Part shown: positions 12,448 to 20,788 of the stretch, in pieces | How the letters are laid out: every line of letters starts with the position of its first letter | Numbering within the stretch: position 1 is the first letter of the stretch | Virus record (IMG/VR): IMGVR_UViG_3300048785_000071 | Location: 1 to 34,728 of that record | Length of the DNA stretch: 34,728 nucleotides | Direction: 5' to 3' (one strand) | From: a virus | Made by a program: the position numbers and the translations under genes | The notes under the pieces: model-generated | Databases searched by the model: none | Seen by the model: the letters and a program-made list of their open reading frames with translations, nothing else | Told to the model about the DNA's origin: nothing

Positions 12448-12790
12448 AATGATGATCATCGACGCTCTCCAGGCGCCGGTAAACATCACGACTATAGGGC
12501 AGCTGCAAGCCCAGGCCATCCTGGCCACCGTTGACAGCTATGATCGGCACCTGGAGCGGCAGCCGTTTGTCGATGGCATGTCTACGGCGTTCGCGCTGCA
12601 CTCCGCGGCCGGCCGGCTCCAGACCCTGATCTCGATCCAGAACCTGATTAAAATTGGCGCCCAGGTGCCCGAGAAGCTGGAAAGTGCAATAAAAGAGTTG
12701 ACAGACCTGGCGGCAAAACACCGGGACATGTTGAAAAAACACATGGAATTAGTGGTCCAGTGCCCTTGGGAAGACGATAAAATTCACTAA
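12425..12790 (+). CDS. Hypothetical helical protein, 121 aa
   Basis: Overlaps the end of the regulator gene by 23 bp; a later internal ATG (MMIIDALQ) is an alternative start. The protein is nearly all helical: ITTIGQLQAQAILATVDSYD, then a second region, then AIKELTDLAAKHRDMLKKH ending QCPWEDDKIH. Family unknown. Position between a regulator and the holin suggests late or lysis timing. Confidence 0.65.
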   Translation: MPTPLLNEMMIIDALQAPVNITTIGQLQAQAILATVDSYDRHLERQPFVDGMSTAFALHSAAGRLQTLISIQNLIKIGAQVPEKLESAIKELTDLAAKHRDMLKKHMELVVQCPWEDDKIH

Positions 12791-12838
12791 TTATTCATGG
12801 TTCCTCTTTACCTTATGTAAATCAGACACGGGGCACTT

Positions 12839-13222
12839 ATGCCATTTGTAGCAGCACGGGGTAGCGAAGTGGAAGAGGGCCAGGGGATTATTAGCTGGAT
12901 AGGCCATACTCTATCCGGTGCTGCCCTCTTAGGTTCTATTGTCGGATGGTTTCCGGGGGTAGCGGCCGTGGTCGCGTTGCTCTGGTACGGCATTCAAATC
13001 TACGAAAGCAAGACATATCAGGGTTGGAAAAGAGGGCGCCTCCTCCGCAAGATTGCAAAAGCCAAAATAGAGTTTGACCGGTTGATCGCTTTGGAGCTGG
13101 TGGCACACCCGGTAAATGTGGGGCAAGTTCAACTGGCACAGGCCACAGCAGAAAGCGTGGTCGTCCGTGCGGCGAAAGTTGCACAGCAAGTTGTTGAGGC
13201 GGCTAAACCAGAGGATAAATAG
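12839..13222 (+). CDS. Putative holin, 127 aa
   Basis: Short polar start, then hydrophobic segments about 18-36 and 38-54 joined by a Gly-Trp-Phe-Pro turn (GSIVGWFPGVAAVVALLWYG), followed by IQIYESKTYQGWKRG and a charged, helical C-terminus ending KPEDK. Two hydrophobic segments with the IYES motif and a charged tail are typical of phage holins that assemble lethal inner-membrane holes. No endolysin is visible in the window, so the lysis assignment rests on pattern alone. Confidence 0.6.
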   Translation: MPFVAARGSEVEEGQGIISWIGHTLSGAALLGSIVGWFPGVAAVVALLWYGIQIYESKTYQGWKRGRLLRKIAKAKIEFDRLIALELVAHPVNVGQVQLAQATAESVVVRAAKVAQQVVEAAKPEDK

Positions 13223-13353
13223 TGCGTCACTTTCTTTTCGGAAACGAGACCGCGCTGGAGTTGATCGGCTGGCACATTGCCGTGTTTCTCTCGTTTGCCG
13301 CGGGCTACTCGTTATCGTACTTTATCGGACACCACTTTAAGAGGCCATTATGA
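13222..13353 (+). CDS. 43-aa membrane protein near holin
   Basis: GTG start overlaps the holin stop (TAGTG) with AGAGGATAAA upstream. One hydrophobic helix (about 15-36: LIGWHIAVFLSFAAGYSLSY) is flanked by polar residues and a basic tail (GHHFKRPL). It could be an antiholin, a small spanin or another lysis accessory; there is no lipobox. Its stop overlaps the next ATG. Confidence 0.55.
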   Translation: MRHFLFGNETALELIGWHIAVFLSFAAGYSLSYFIGHHFKRPL

Positions 13354-13475
13354 CTGTGTGTGCAACTGCTAAGCGGCGCCGGCGCCAGGCCCGGCTGTTG
13401 AACGGTCGCAAGGTGAACCGGTTGGACTTCAAGCGGAAACTAATGGCTCAGTCGCGCGTTAATAGGAAAGCGTAG
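13350..13475 (+). CDS. 41-aa highly basic protein
   Basis: ATG overlaps the previous stop (ATGA), with AAGAGGCC upstream. About one third of residues are Arg or Lys (KRRRRQARLLNGRKVNRLDF ...). Such a peptide likely binds nucleic acid or is packaged; function unknown. Confidence 0.5.
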   Translation: MTVCATAKRRRRQARLLNGRKVNRLDFKRKLMAQSRVNRKA

Positions 13476-13497
13476 CAACAAACTGGGGAGTATTCTT

Positions 13498-13797
13498 ATG
13501 ACCGTTACTGTAAAGCCTGTTCTCGATCTATCTCAACCAAAAGACCCCGCGGGGCCGCAAGTCATTACGACTGATCCGGGTTCGCAGGCACCAGTGTTTA
13601 GGCCGGCGCCCGAGCATCCGGAAACGCCTGTGGTTATGAACCCACAGCACCCGCCGCAGAATATTCGCGGTGACGCGCATGGCGCCGCCGGCAATGACCC
13701 GGGCACGCAAGCGCCCAGGGTAGATGACAGTGGCTTGGACAAGTCGGATCACGCAGGGCCGACAGTCGAGCCAAAGGTCCAAACCCAACGGAGGTAA
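13498..13797 (+). CDS. Disordered Pro-rich protein, 99 aa
   Basis: ATG with GGGGAG upstream. The sequence is dominated by Pro, Asp, Gly, Gln and Thr with no hydrophobic core (DPAGPQVITTDPGSQAPV; NDPGTQAPRVDDSG). The motif DPG(S/T)QAP occurs twice. It is probably intrinsically disordered and could be a linker or minor virion decoration. Family unknown. Confidence 0.6.
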   Translation: MTVTVKPVLDLSQPKDPAGPQVITTDPGSQAPVFRPAPEHPETPVVMNPQHPPQNIRGDAHGAAGNDPGTQAPRVDDSGLDKSDHAGPTVEPKVQTQRR

Positions 13798-13801
13798 AGC
13801 T

Positions 13802-13942
13802 ATGGGCTTAATTCTGTTGATCCTGATCCTGATCCTCTTGTTCGGAGGTGGCGGGTTCTACGCTGGCGGACCTTACCGGTACGGCGGCGGCGGGATTGGC
13901 TTCATCCTGGTGATCGTCCTGATCGTGATGCTATTACGATGA
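13802..13942 (+). CDS. DUF3309-like small membrane protein, 46 aa
   Basis: Two short hydrophobic helices (MGLILLILILILLFGGGG and GFILVIVLIVMLLR) flank a Gly/Tyr/Pro centre (YAGGPYRYGGGG). This is the pattern of DUF3309 proteins, common in Alpha- and Betaproteobacteria and some of their phages; the role is unknown. Strong GGAGG precedes the ATG; the stop overlaps the next ATG. Confidence 0.7.
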   Translation: MGLILLILILILLFGGGGFYAGGPYRYGGGGIGFILVIVLIVMLLR

Positions 13943-14070
13943 TCATCTGGCAAACAATGCGCGATGCCGCTGTCATGCGGCATCGCCTAGTCAACATTAT
14001 CTTTGAAGGTTCAAACCCGGACAAGTGGCCTCTACACGAGTTCATAATCAAGTGCGTGTACGGGCGCTAA
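13939..14070 (+). CDS. Hypothetical protein, 43 aa
   Basis: ATG overlaps the DUF3309-like stop (ATGA). The peptide (MIIWQTMRDAAVMRHRLVNI ...) is mixed, basic and helical at the start. It ends two bases from the stop of the convergent terminase gene, with no terminator between. Function unknown. Confidence 0.45.
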   Translation: MIIWQTMRDAAVMRHRLVNIIFEGSNPDKWPLHEFIIKCVYGR

Positions 14071-14072
14071 CG

Positions 14073-15545
14073 CTATGTCCAAGCTGCGGCTGAAATTGTG
14101 GGGCCTGCTGGTCGAGTTCGACCCCGCAACCTTCTGGCGATTTCACCCATTAGCCCGCCTCCAACGACGAGAGAAGCGTATTGCAAGCAGTCGGCTACGT
14201 GGGAATATCCCTCTTTATCGTTCTTCTCGGGCACGACCCGGAGCGCCCCGGCCTTCGTCTTGGTGAAGCGATAGCCACCTGACATAGCGCGTATCAACAT
14301 TGGGCAGCCTTGGCGGTTCACCATGAGGGTCGGACCGCCGTTTGTCTGTCTTCCCAATAAGGCTTCAACCGCGCGCAGCCTTGGTTCAATATCGTTCGTA
14401 ACCGCGGGGAACGCTGGTAATCCCAGGCGCTTGAGGGCGTCGAAGCAGCTTTCCTCGGAAATGTTTCCTTTGGCCACCCCGGCCGGGTCTCCAACCATGG
14501 CGACCTTATAGCCGACGTACTTGTTCGATAGCAGTCGAGGGCGCAGGCTTTGGTTGACATGTTTTTCCAAACCTATGTTTGTGCCGGGAACTTCCTCATG
14601 AACGATCAGCCGGCCCATGTGATCGGCTTGACAAATCAATGACCACGGGTTGCGGCCAAAATCTTGTGCTACCACAATGGGGTAGCCCGGGATCAGCATC
14701 GTGTCGTTCACAACGTGGAAGTCTGAACGCCAGCTTTCCTTGAAGACGGCCATGCCGGACGGGTCATCGCCGTACTGCGCGTGGACATAGCGCTTAACCC
14801 AGTCGCTGTCCTCGCCGTACATTTCAACGAAGCGTTCGTAGTATTTGCGGCCCTGCGCCAAGCGATCTGGATGATCAATAGGCAGCAGGATAGTTCGTTC
14901 ATTCTGCACGAGATAGTTTAAATTCTCGGCGTTGGGCGACAATCCCGAAGGCTGAATGTAGACCTGCCAATCCGCATTCGGGTTCTCCATGAATGTATGC
15001 CAAGGAGACATTTCCGTAGGCATGTTCGTATCCGCGATCAGACCATGCCACGTAGGCGTACCTTGAGCGCCCGATGGATATCGGCCTAGGCGGCCAGTAA
15101 TTGGCGCGACAACGTCCAGGTTCATTTCGATGCATTCGGACAACCAGGCTCCTGTCAGTTGCATGGACAGCAAACGCGCTTGATCCGCGGCGTCTTCGAG
15201 AGGAATGAATATCCACTCGGAGCGTACGTCGCCAAAGTTCAGGTGGAAGGTATTCTCGGAAACTTTCCATTCGCCCAGGCCGCCCAGCCACGAGCGGCAG
15301 TCCTTGAGCACGGTGTCCTTCAACTGTTTGAGGGTTTGACGGACAATGGCGTGGCGGGTGTACCGCAGGCCATCGCCGGCCTGAGCCTGCTGCATGGACC
15401 GGCGCGCTAGCTCCATCACACAGGAAGTCGTCTTACCAGAGCCCACGGGCCCAGCAATTAGCCGTCCGAAGGCTTCGGACTTCTGGAAGGCCGCGCAGGT
15501 AGGCGGTGCTGTGTACTCAATGCCCATTTGGATGCCGCTGTCCAT
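14073..15545 (-). CDS. terL: Terminase large subunit (packaging ATPase/nuclease), 490 aa
   Basis: Residues 31-40 form the Walker A loop (AGPVGSGKTT) and WLSECIE (134-140) the Walker B region with catalytic Glu. The C-terminal nuclease has the three acidic sites of the RNase H-like fold: D295 (AQDFGRNP), D353 (VGDPAG) and D452 (HVADCLQYA). The enzyme drives DNA into the prohead and cuts concatemers. Length is normal. The first ATG (15545) has GGCAGG upstream; a second ATG (15527) is possible. It lies on the minus strand in a small inverted block, opposite to portal and capsid genes. Ends with Ser/Ala-rich tail. Confidence 0.95.
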   Translation of the reverse strand: MDSGIQMGIEYTAPPTCAAFQKSEAFGRLIAGPVGSGKTTSCVMELARRSMQQAQAGDGLRYTRHAIVRQTLKQLKDTVLKDCRSWLGGLGEWKVSENTFHLNFGDVRSEWIFIPLEDAADQARLLSMQLTGAWLSECIEMNLDVVAPITGRLGRYPSGAQGTPTWHGLIADTNMPTEMSPWHTFMENPNADWQVYIQPSGLSPNAENLNYLVQNERTILLPIDHPDRLAQGRKYYERFVEMYGEDSDWVKRYVHAQYGDDPSGMAVFKESWRSDFHVVNDTMLIPGYPIVVAQDFGRNPWSLICQADHMGRLIVHEEVPGTNIGLEKHVNQSLRPRLLSNKYVGYKVAMVGDPAGVAKGNISEESCFDALKRLGLPAFPAVTNDIEPRLRAVEALLGRQTNGGPTLMVNRQGCPMLIRAMSGGYRFTKTKAGALRVVPEKNDKEGYSHVADCLQYASLVVGGGLMGEIARRLRGRTRPAGPTISAAAWT

Positions 15546-15627
15546 CTGTATAGCCTGCCCGATAAGTCAGCCATACGCAGAACCAGAAGCTGGCTTGTAG
15601 ACCCAGAGCCCAAAGCATATCGCGCAT
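15517..15627 (-). CDS. 36-aa membrane microprotein
   Basis: ATG with GGAAAATAAT ahead starts inside the overlap with the exonuclease gene and the frame ends within the 5' end of terL. The peptide has one hydrophobic aromatic segment (LWALGLQASFWFCVWLTYRA) and a polar tail. If real, terL may start at its second ATG. Function unknown. Confidence 0.4.
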   Translation of the reverse strand: MRDMLWALGLQASFWFCVWLTYRAGYTDGQRHPNGH

Positions 15628-15628
15628 A

Positions 15629-16399
15629 TTATTTTCCGTGTTTGTCGGGGACTTTCTCACCCAGCTTGATGACGGCTCCTTGGAACCAGGAGCCGCAGTT
15701 ACCGCAATGATAGCGGCGATACTTGCGCTTCCTGCTGACCGCAAACCCGCGGCGATGAATATGAGTGGACCGGCATGTTGGGCACCCTACTGCATCTTCG
15801 TAGATAGTAAGATCGGGGTGATTTGTCATGTAGGGTTTCAGCTTTTCGTAGACCCGTTCGAGTAGCACGATATCGCGGGCGTTGTATTCTTTCATCGTCT
15901 TCCATGCAGACTTTTCTCCACGCATACAGCGGGACCACAGATCGAACCCAGTGTGCGGCAGCTTGCGCCCGACCCCGAGGTATTGGCCCAGGTCGTTCAG
16001 CTTGTTGCTGTCAAACTGGAAGAACCGGCGTGCGGCTTTAAGAGTATCAATCGACTTGTAAGGAGACGGCGGTCGCAGGCCCTGGGTGATGAAGCGAGCA
16101 TTGCTCTTACGGATATCAAATCTGTCACCATTGTGGGCGATGAGAACGTCCGCTTCATCAAAGAGATCGTGGAGGTCTTCGATGAGGTGCTTGTCATTCT
16201 CCTTGTCCTTTTTGAACAGCGGATAGTCGGGCAGCGCGTGAATGTGAATTTTGTCGCTCCCTTGCCACTTGTATGCAAAAGACAACATGTACCACGGGGT
16301 CTTCACGTCGATGATTGATGTTTCCCATAGCTTGCCCCAGAACCAGCCTAGGGATGGGGCAGTCTCGATATCGAAGAACGCGACTTTAGGCTGGCTCAT
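15629..16399 (-). CDS. DEDDy-type 3'-5' exonuclease with zinc ribbon, 256 aa
   Basis: An RNase H-like exonuclease: FFDIET (D10, E12), AHNGDRFD (D95) and YNARD (Y172, D176) supply the DEDDy metal ligands that remove nucleotides from a 3' end. The C-terminus holds a zinc ribbon, C206-P-T-C209 and C232-G-N-C235, within a basic stretch (SRKRKYRRY) likely to contact DNA. It resembles the YprB-like nuclease group. It overlaps the small-terminase candidate by 14 bp and lies in the packaging operon, so a role in processing DNA ends or recombination during packaging is plausible but inferred. Confidence 0.85.
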   Translation of the reverse strand: MSQPKVAFFDIETAPSLGWFWGKLWETSIIDVKTPWYMLSFAYKWQGSDKIHIHALPDYPLFKKDKENDKHLIEDLHDLFDEADVLIAHNGDRFDIRKSNARFITQGLRPPSPYKSIDTLKAARRFFQFDSNKLNDLGQYLGVGRKLPHTGFDLWSRCMRGEKSAWKTMKEYNARDIVLLERVYEKLKPYMTNHPDLTIYEDAVGCPTCRSTHIHRRGFAVSRKRKYRRYHCGNCGSWFQGAVIKLGEKVPDKHGK

Positions 16400-16934
16400 T
16401 GGTTTTTTCTTTCAATAAGAGTGGCACCGCGGGGGTTACGTCTTTTTCAAACTTGAGCTTCGTATCTTCTCCTAGGTTAATAACAATAGAAAATTTCTCG
16501 CCGGGGTTTGAGGCTGCCTGGGCTTCGCTGCTATCCACGCCGGCCACTTTAGCGAGCAGCTTGCCAGCTTCAACTACTTTGCCGAGGTCTTCATCGTTCT
16601 TTACCATTCTCGCGGTTATGGTTGGCATGGCGTATTCAAACGACGCCGCGGCTTGGATTTTCAACCGGTCAGTAGTTGACTTGGCTGAATGCCATTCAAT
16701 GGTGAGCTGTTCTAGGGCGCGCTTGAAAAATTCGTTCTCTTTAATCCTGCCATATTGCTCTTGGGTGATTTTGTGCGCGGCAAGCGTGGCCGGCAGTTCT
16801 CTGAGATTGAGGATCAGGTCGCGGGCAAGCGCGGCTAGGTCGGAAAGGTTTAGGCCATTGGACGATAACGTGGCCGGGAGCGCCGCCCGTATAACTTCGT
16901 CCAGGCGCTCGCTTTCGTCAATATGATCGATCAT
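16386..16934 (-). CDS. Putative terminase small subunit, 182 aa
   Basis: Position first in the leftward packaging block, ahead of exonuclease and TerL, plus an all-helical composition, suggest the DNA-recognition subunit. A possible helix-turn-helix-like start (SDLAALARDLILNLRELPAT, then HKITQEQYGRIKEN) precedes a long helix that could form the oligomer core, and a C-terminal strand/acidic part follows. ATG 16934 is preferred over an in-frame ATG 13 codons upstream because it has a weak GGAT site. Sequence identity with known TerS proteins is usually low, so this stays tentative. Confidence 0.5.
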   Translation of the reverse strand: MIDHIDESERLDEVIRAALPATLSSNGLNLSDLAALARDLILNLRELPATLAAHKITQEQYGRIKENEFFKRALEQLTIEWHSAKSTTDRLKIQAAASFEYAMPTITARMVKNDEDLGKVVEAGKLLAKVAGVDSSEAQAASNPGEKFSIVINLGEDTKLKFEKDVTPAVPLLLKEKTNEPA

Positions 16935-17017
16935 GGCCAAATCCGTACACCAGGTCGGTATTAAATGCAACATCGCAATTGTTAAGGCATTATTAGCGCG
17001 TTCCGGTTAGGTTCACG

Positions 17018-19333
17018 GTGCAATCCTTTTCAGCCGGACAAGGCATGAGCGACCTCGGACAAAGCGGCGTACTCCAAGTTATCCCACCGGCTGCGCTGGA
17101 GCAACAGCTCCAGGAGCGGGCTACGGCGTCCGCGCAGGACAATGCCCCTCCAGAGCCAGAAATACCCCAGTTAGCTGGCTATATCAAGGGTCAATTCGAG
17201 ATAATGCGGAACCACCGGAACACGGCGTCCGGGTGGTCTGAGCGCCTATTGGTTGCCCTCCGCACGTTCAATGGCCAGTACGATGCCTCCAAATTGGCCG
17301 AAATTGCCAAGTTCGGCGGGTCACAGGTGTACGCCCGCCTGATCGCCCAAAAATGCCGTGCCGCCAGTTCGCTGCTCCGGGATATTTATTTAGGCCAGGA
17401 CCAGCCCTGGTCTGTCAAGCCGCCGTCCGATCCCGTCGTGCCGCCGCAAATCATCCAGAGTATTGACCAGATGATGCAGTCCGAGCAGCAGCTCGTGCAG
17501 CAGCATAAGGGGCAGCCCCCGAACCCGGCCGACGTTAAGCAGCGCCGTGACGCGTTGGTAGAGGCGGCCAAGGACGCGGCCAAGAAAAAAGCGACCCAGC
17601 AGGCCCGAGATAGCGACGAAAAAATTGAAGGGCTGCTGCGCGATGGTGGCTTCTATCATGCTCTCGCGGAGTTCCTGGTAGACCTGCCGATATTCCCGTT
17701 CGCGTGCATAAAAGGCCCGGTTGTAAAGGTCGTTCCTGAGGTCGTGTGGCCGCCCAACGGAGGCGCTCCCACAGTCCAACAGAAGCCAAAGCTGACCTGG
17801 AACCGCGTGTCGCCGTTCGATTTGTGGTGGACACCGGGTGTCGCGGACATTGAAAATGCAAACACCATCGAAAAGCTACGTATCACCCGAGCCGAGATTA
17901 ATGATCTGCTCGATTTGCCAGGGTATAATGAGGATGAAATCCGAGCTGTCTTGGATGAATATGGGCGTGGAGGCCTATACGATAACTGGGACACGACCGA
18001 TGCAGAACGGGCAACTTTAGAGAGCCGCGAGAACCCGGCCTGGAACCGGTCCGGCATGCTCTCCATGATGGAGTTCAACGGCAATGTTCAGGGACGCGTT
18101 TTGCAAGAGTATGGTTTGGCTGTCCCGGACGAGTTACGGGACTACAATGTTCAAGCGTGGGTCATTGGCACGCATGTCATTAAGGCGCATTTGTCGCCAT
18201 CCCCGCGACAGCGCCATCCGTACTTTATTACATCATTCGAGAAGGTGCCGGGTACCCCCATTGGTAACGGATTGACCGATTTGCTGACCGATCTACAGGA
18301 GGTGGCAAACGCCACTTTACGTAGTCTTGTCAATAACTTAAGCATAGCCTCGGGCCCGCAAGTCGTGATCAACGACGACCGCGTGTCGCCGGACGAGAAC
18401 ACTGATGATCTATATCCGTGGAAGCGCTGGCACGCGCGCAACGACCCGGTGGGTAATAATGCCCAGGTTCCTGTTTCGTTCTTTATGCCAACCTCGAACG
18501 CACAGCAGCTCCAGTCTGTGTTCGAGTTCTGCGTTGGCCTGGCCGATGACGTTTCGGCCATTCCGAAGTATGTTGGTGGGCAGGGTGCCGCCGGCGGCGC
18601 CGGCCGAACCGCATCCGGGCTGGCTATGCTCATGGGCAATGCCTCGAAGATTTTGCAGAGCGTGAGCGCTAATATTGACCGGGACGTGCTGGAGCCCGCG
18701 CTCCTGCAACTGTCCGACTTGATCATGTTGACCGATACAACCGGATTGCTGACCGGCGAGGAGAAGATTAGTGTCCAGGGCGTCAATGTTGCGATCCAAC
18801 GCGAGACTTTGCGACAGCGCCAGATTGAGTTCTTGTCTGCCACGATCAACCCAGTTGATCAGAAGATCGTCGGGCTCAAGGGCCGCGCCAGTGTGCTGCG
18901 GTCAGTCTCTAGTACCATCGGATTGGACGGCGAGCAGATCGTGCCGAGTGAGCAAGAGATTGAGCAGATGGACGCTGCTGAGAAGCAGCAACAGGCCAGC
19001 GGCGGCGATATGACCCAACAGGTCGAGCAAGGTGTCCATAAGGGCGTCGAATTGGGCGTGCAGCGTATTGCGACCGAATTGACCGCCGGCGCGCTGGCCG
19101 CCCGCGCCCAGATGCCAGAAGGGCCGCCCGTGCATATTGGTACGCCTGAGGGCAACGGTGGCCAGGATGGGCAAACGAATAACCCAGGAATGGACTTGAA
19201 CCGCGCCGCCGCGCAGGGCCAGGGAAATAGACCTGGACAGCCGGCCGGCCATGGGCTAGGCCCTCAATCGGCAACCTTGGTTGGCAACCAGCCCGGGCCC
19301 GGAGCTAAACCTATTTCCCCAGGTGTAGGGTAA
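17018..19333 (+). CDS. Portal protein, 771 aa
   Basis: Length, position beside the terminase and features fit the large podovirus-type portal, the dodecameric ring through which DNA enters. Seen: a helical clip/stem region, RNTASGWSERLLVAL near residue 70, repeated Gln/Ala-rich helices at about 150-200 and a core with KVVPEVVWPP and NRVSPFDLWWTPG. The C-terminal 110 residues are Gln/Gly/Pro-rich and probably a disordered tail. Start is GTG 17018 or ATG 17045; the latter has a weaker but acceptable context. Only 84 bp separates it from the divergent packaging block. Confidence 0.9.
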   Translation: MQSFSAGQGMSDLGQSGVLQVIPPAALEQQLQERATASAQDNAPPEPEIPQLAGYIKGQFEIMRNHRNTASGWSERLLVALRTFNGQYDASKLAEIAKFGGSQVYARLIAQKCRAASSLLRDIYLGQDQPWSVKPPSDPVVPPQIIQSIDQMMQSEQQLVQQHKGQPPNPADVKQRRDALVEAAKDAAKKKATQQARDSDEKIEGLLRDGGFYHALAEFLVDLPIFPFACIKGPVVKVVPEVVWPPNGGAPTVQQKPKLTWNRVSPFDLWWTPGVADIENANTIEKLRITRAEINDLLDLPGYNEDEIRAVLDEYGRGGLYDNWDTTDAERATLESRENPAWNRSGMLSMMEFNGNVQGRVLQEYGLAVPDELRDYNVQAWVIGTHVIKAHLSPSPRQRHPYFITSFEKVPGTPIGNGLTDLLTDLQEVANATLRSLVNNLSIASGPQVVINDDRVSPDENTDDLYPWKRWHARNDPVGNNAQVPVSFFMPTSNAQQLQSVFEFCVGLADDVSAIPKYVGGQGAAGGAGRTASGLAMLMGNASKILQSVSANIDRDVLEPALLQLSDLIMLTDTTGLLTGEEKISVQGVNVAIQRETLRQRQIEFLSATINPVDQKIVGLKGRASVLRSVSSTIGLDGEQIVPSEQEIEQMDAAEKQQQASGGDMTQQVEQGVHKGVELGVQRIATELTAGALAARAQMPEGPPVHIGTPEGNGGQDGQTNNPGMDLNRAAAQGQGNRPGQPAGHGLGPQSATLVGNQPGPGAKPISPGVG

Positions 19334-19339
19334 GTCCTT

Positions 19340-20149
19340 ATGAATGCTCACTTTTTAAGCGGGCTCCCGCGTAGCGGCAGCACGCTACTCGCTGCGATCC
19401 TCCAGCAGAACCCGTTTTTGCAAACGTCAATAATTTCGCCCATATATGGGATTGTCAATGCCGTGCAACGTGCGACCGCGGCTAACCAGGAAACGTCCGT
19501 GTTTGTAACCGATGCGGACCGCGCGAACATGATTACCGGTTTATTTTCTGCGTACTACCCGGAAGACCCAAGAATTACTGCGATAGACAGCAATCGCGCC
19601 TGGACCGGAAAATTGCCATTACTAGTCCAGTTGTTTCCAGATTGCCGCTTGATCTGTTGTGTGCGGCAGCCGGCGTGGATTATGGACAGCGTTGAAAAAC
19701 TGTTACGTAAATATCCGTTACAAGTGAGCGGGTTGTTCAAATTTGACGCCAATATGAACGTATTTGATCGTGCTGATATGTTGGCGGCTTCTAACGGGAT
19801 GATCGGGTATCCACTGAATTCATTGAAAGAGGCATACTACGGGCCCTATGCGGACCGTTTAATGTTGGTGGATTATGATGGGCTCGCTGCTAATCCCGCG
19901 CGTGTTATTAGCGCTATTTACGAATGGTTATCCCTCCCCGCGCTAAAACATGACTTCGACAACGTGCAGCCGATACCCGGGGCGTCTGAGTTCGACGCTA
20001 GACTTGGTACTCCTGGTCTCCACGCAGTAGGCAAGCGAGTTCGTAAAATCCCTCGGGAAACTTCCTTGCCGCCCGAACTATTTGCCCGGTTTGCTCCTCC
20101 CTTCTGGTTTAAGCCAAATGGCCGGTCGAAAGTTATCCTAGAGAATTAA
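19340..20149 (+). CDS. Sulfotransferase, 269 aa
   Basis: Starts with the 5'-phosphosulfate-binding loop GLPRSGSTLL (8-17), the classical PAPS site, and contains RLICCVRQPAWIMDS (103-117), in which Arg109 and Ser117 fit the 3'-phosphate site. The family moves sulfuryl from PAPS to hydroxyls of sugars, peptides or lipids. The C-terminal part (EFDARLGTPGLHAVGKRVRK) also follows sulfotransferase patterns. It sits six bases after portal and before two collagen-like genes, so a virion-fibre sugar or threonine is the tempting acceptor, by inference. Host glycans are an alternative. Confidence 0.82.
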   Translation: MNAHFLSGLPRSGSTLLAAILQQNPFLQTSIISPIYGIVNAVQRATAANQETSVFVTDADRANMITGLFSAYYPEDPRITAIDSNRAWTGKLPLLVQLFPDCRLICCVRQPAWIMDSVEKLLRKYPLQVSGLFKFDANMNVFDRADMLAASNGMIGYPLNSLKEAYYGPYADRLMLVDYDGLAANPARVISAIYEWLSLPALKHDFDNVQPIPGASEFDARLGTPGLHAVGKRVRKIPRETSLPPELFARFAPPFWFKPNGRSKVILEN

Positions 20150-20209
20150 GGAACGATCAACGAATTCTAGCGTACCGATATCACGCAGGCAGCCTCGAAG
20201 GGGTCATCT

Positions 20210-20779
20210 ATGTCAACTATTCCCGCGGTCACCAATCCGGATCGAAACCAGATTGGCAATATTCTCGCCCAGGTCGTTGCCGCAGTTAATGCCGGTAACA
20301 TTGGTGGCCCAACCGGTTTGACCGGTCCGACTGGCCCAACTGGTTCAGCAACAGGTTTTACGGGCCCGACAGGCCCTACCGGCGTCACTGGTCCAACCGG
20401 TTCGTTTGGCGGCCCGCAAGGTCCGGCCGGCGCGCAGGGTGCGACTGGTAACACTGGTCCGACGGGTCCGACGGGTGCAAACCCGGCTGGTCCGGCTGGC
20501 CCCGCCGGTGCCACTGGTCAGGCTGGTGGCCCGACTGGTCCGACTGGCACGACTGGCGCTACCGGCCCCGCCGGTAGCTCTGGCCCCACGGGCACCACGG
20601 GCACCACGACAGGGCCTACCGGTGCAACTGGTCAAGGTGTAACTGGTGCCACGGGTGCGACCGGTAACACTGGTCCGACCGGGACCACGGTGACATTGTT
20701 CATCCCGCCGCTCGCGGACCCGTATGTGGTCAACCAGGTGTGGAACAACAGTGGCGTACTGACTATCTCGAACGGGTAA
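20210..20779 (+). CDS. Collagen-like fibre protein 1, 189 aa
   Basis: An N-terminal helical domain of 30 residues ([20 protein letters not shown]) leads into about 120 residues of Gly-X-Y triplets, chiefly GPT, GAT and GNT. Then comes a short C-terminal domain ([20 protein letters not shown]) ending LTISNG. Such repeats form collagen triple helices in phage fibres without hydroxyproline. N-terminal helix and C-terminal cap probably trimerise the protein. Threonine in the Y position is abundant and is a possible glycosylation site, as in the Bacillus BclA filament. No clear separate promoter is seen. Confidence 0.85.
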   Translation: MSTIPAVTNPDRNQIGNILAQVVAAVNAGNIGGPTGLTGPTGPTGSATGFTGPTGPTGVTGPTGSFGGPQGPAGAQGATGNTGPTGPTGANPAGPAGPAGATGQAGGPTGPTGTTGATGPAGSSGPTGTTGTTTGPTGATGQGVTGATGATGNTGPTGTTVTLFIPPLADPYVVNQVWNNSGVLTISNG

Positions 20780-20788
20780 AGGTTGAGC

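Noticed and set aside
11806-12528. 240-codon open frame on the minus strand
   Set aside because: Opposite to the regulator gene, which has family motifs and overlaps with neighbours. Codon third-position bias and a His/Val/Leu-rich translation indicate an antisense shadow.
15953-16318. Plus-strand open frames across the exonuclease gene
   Set aside because: Antisense to a gene with all DEDDy residues and zinc ligands; no ribosome sites.
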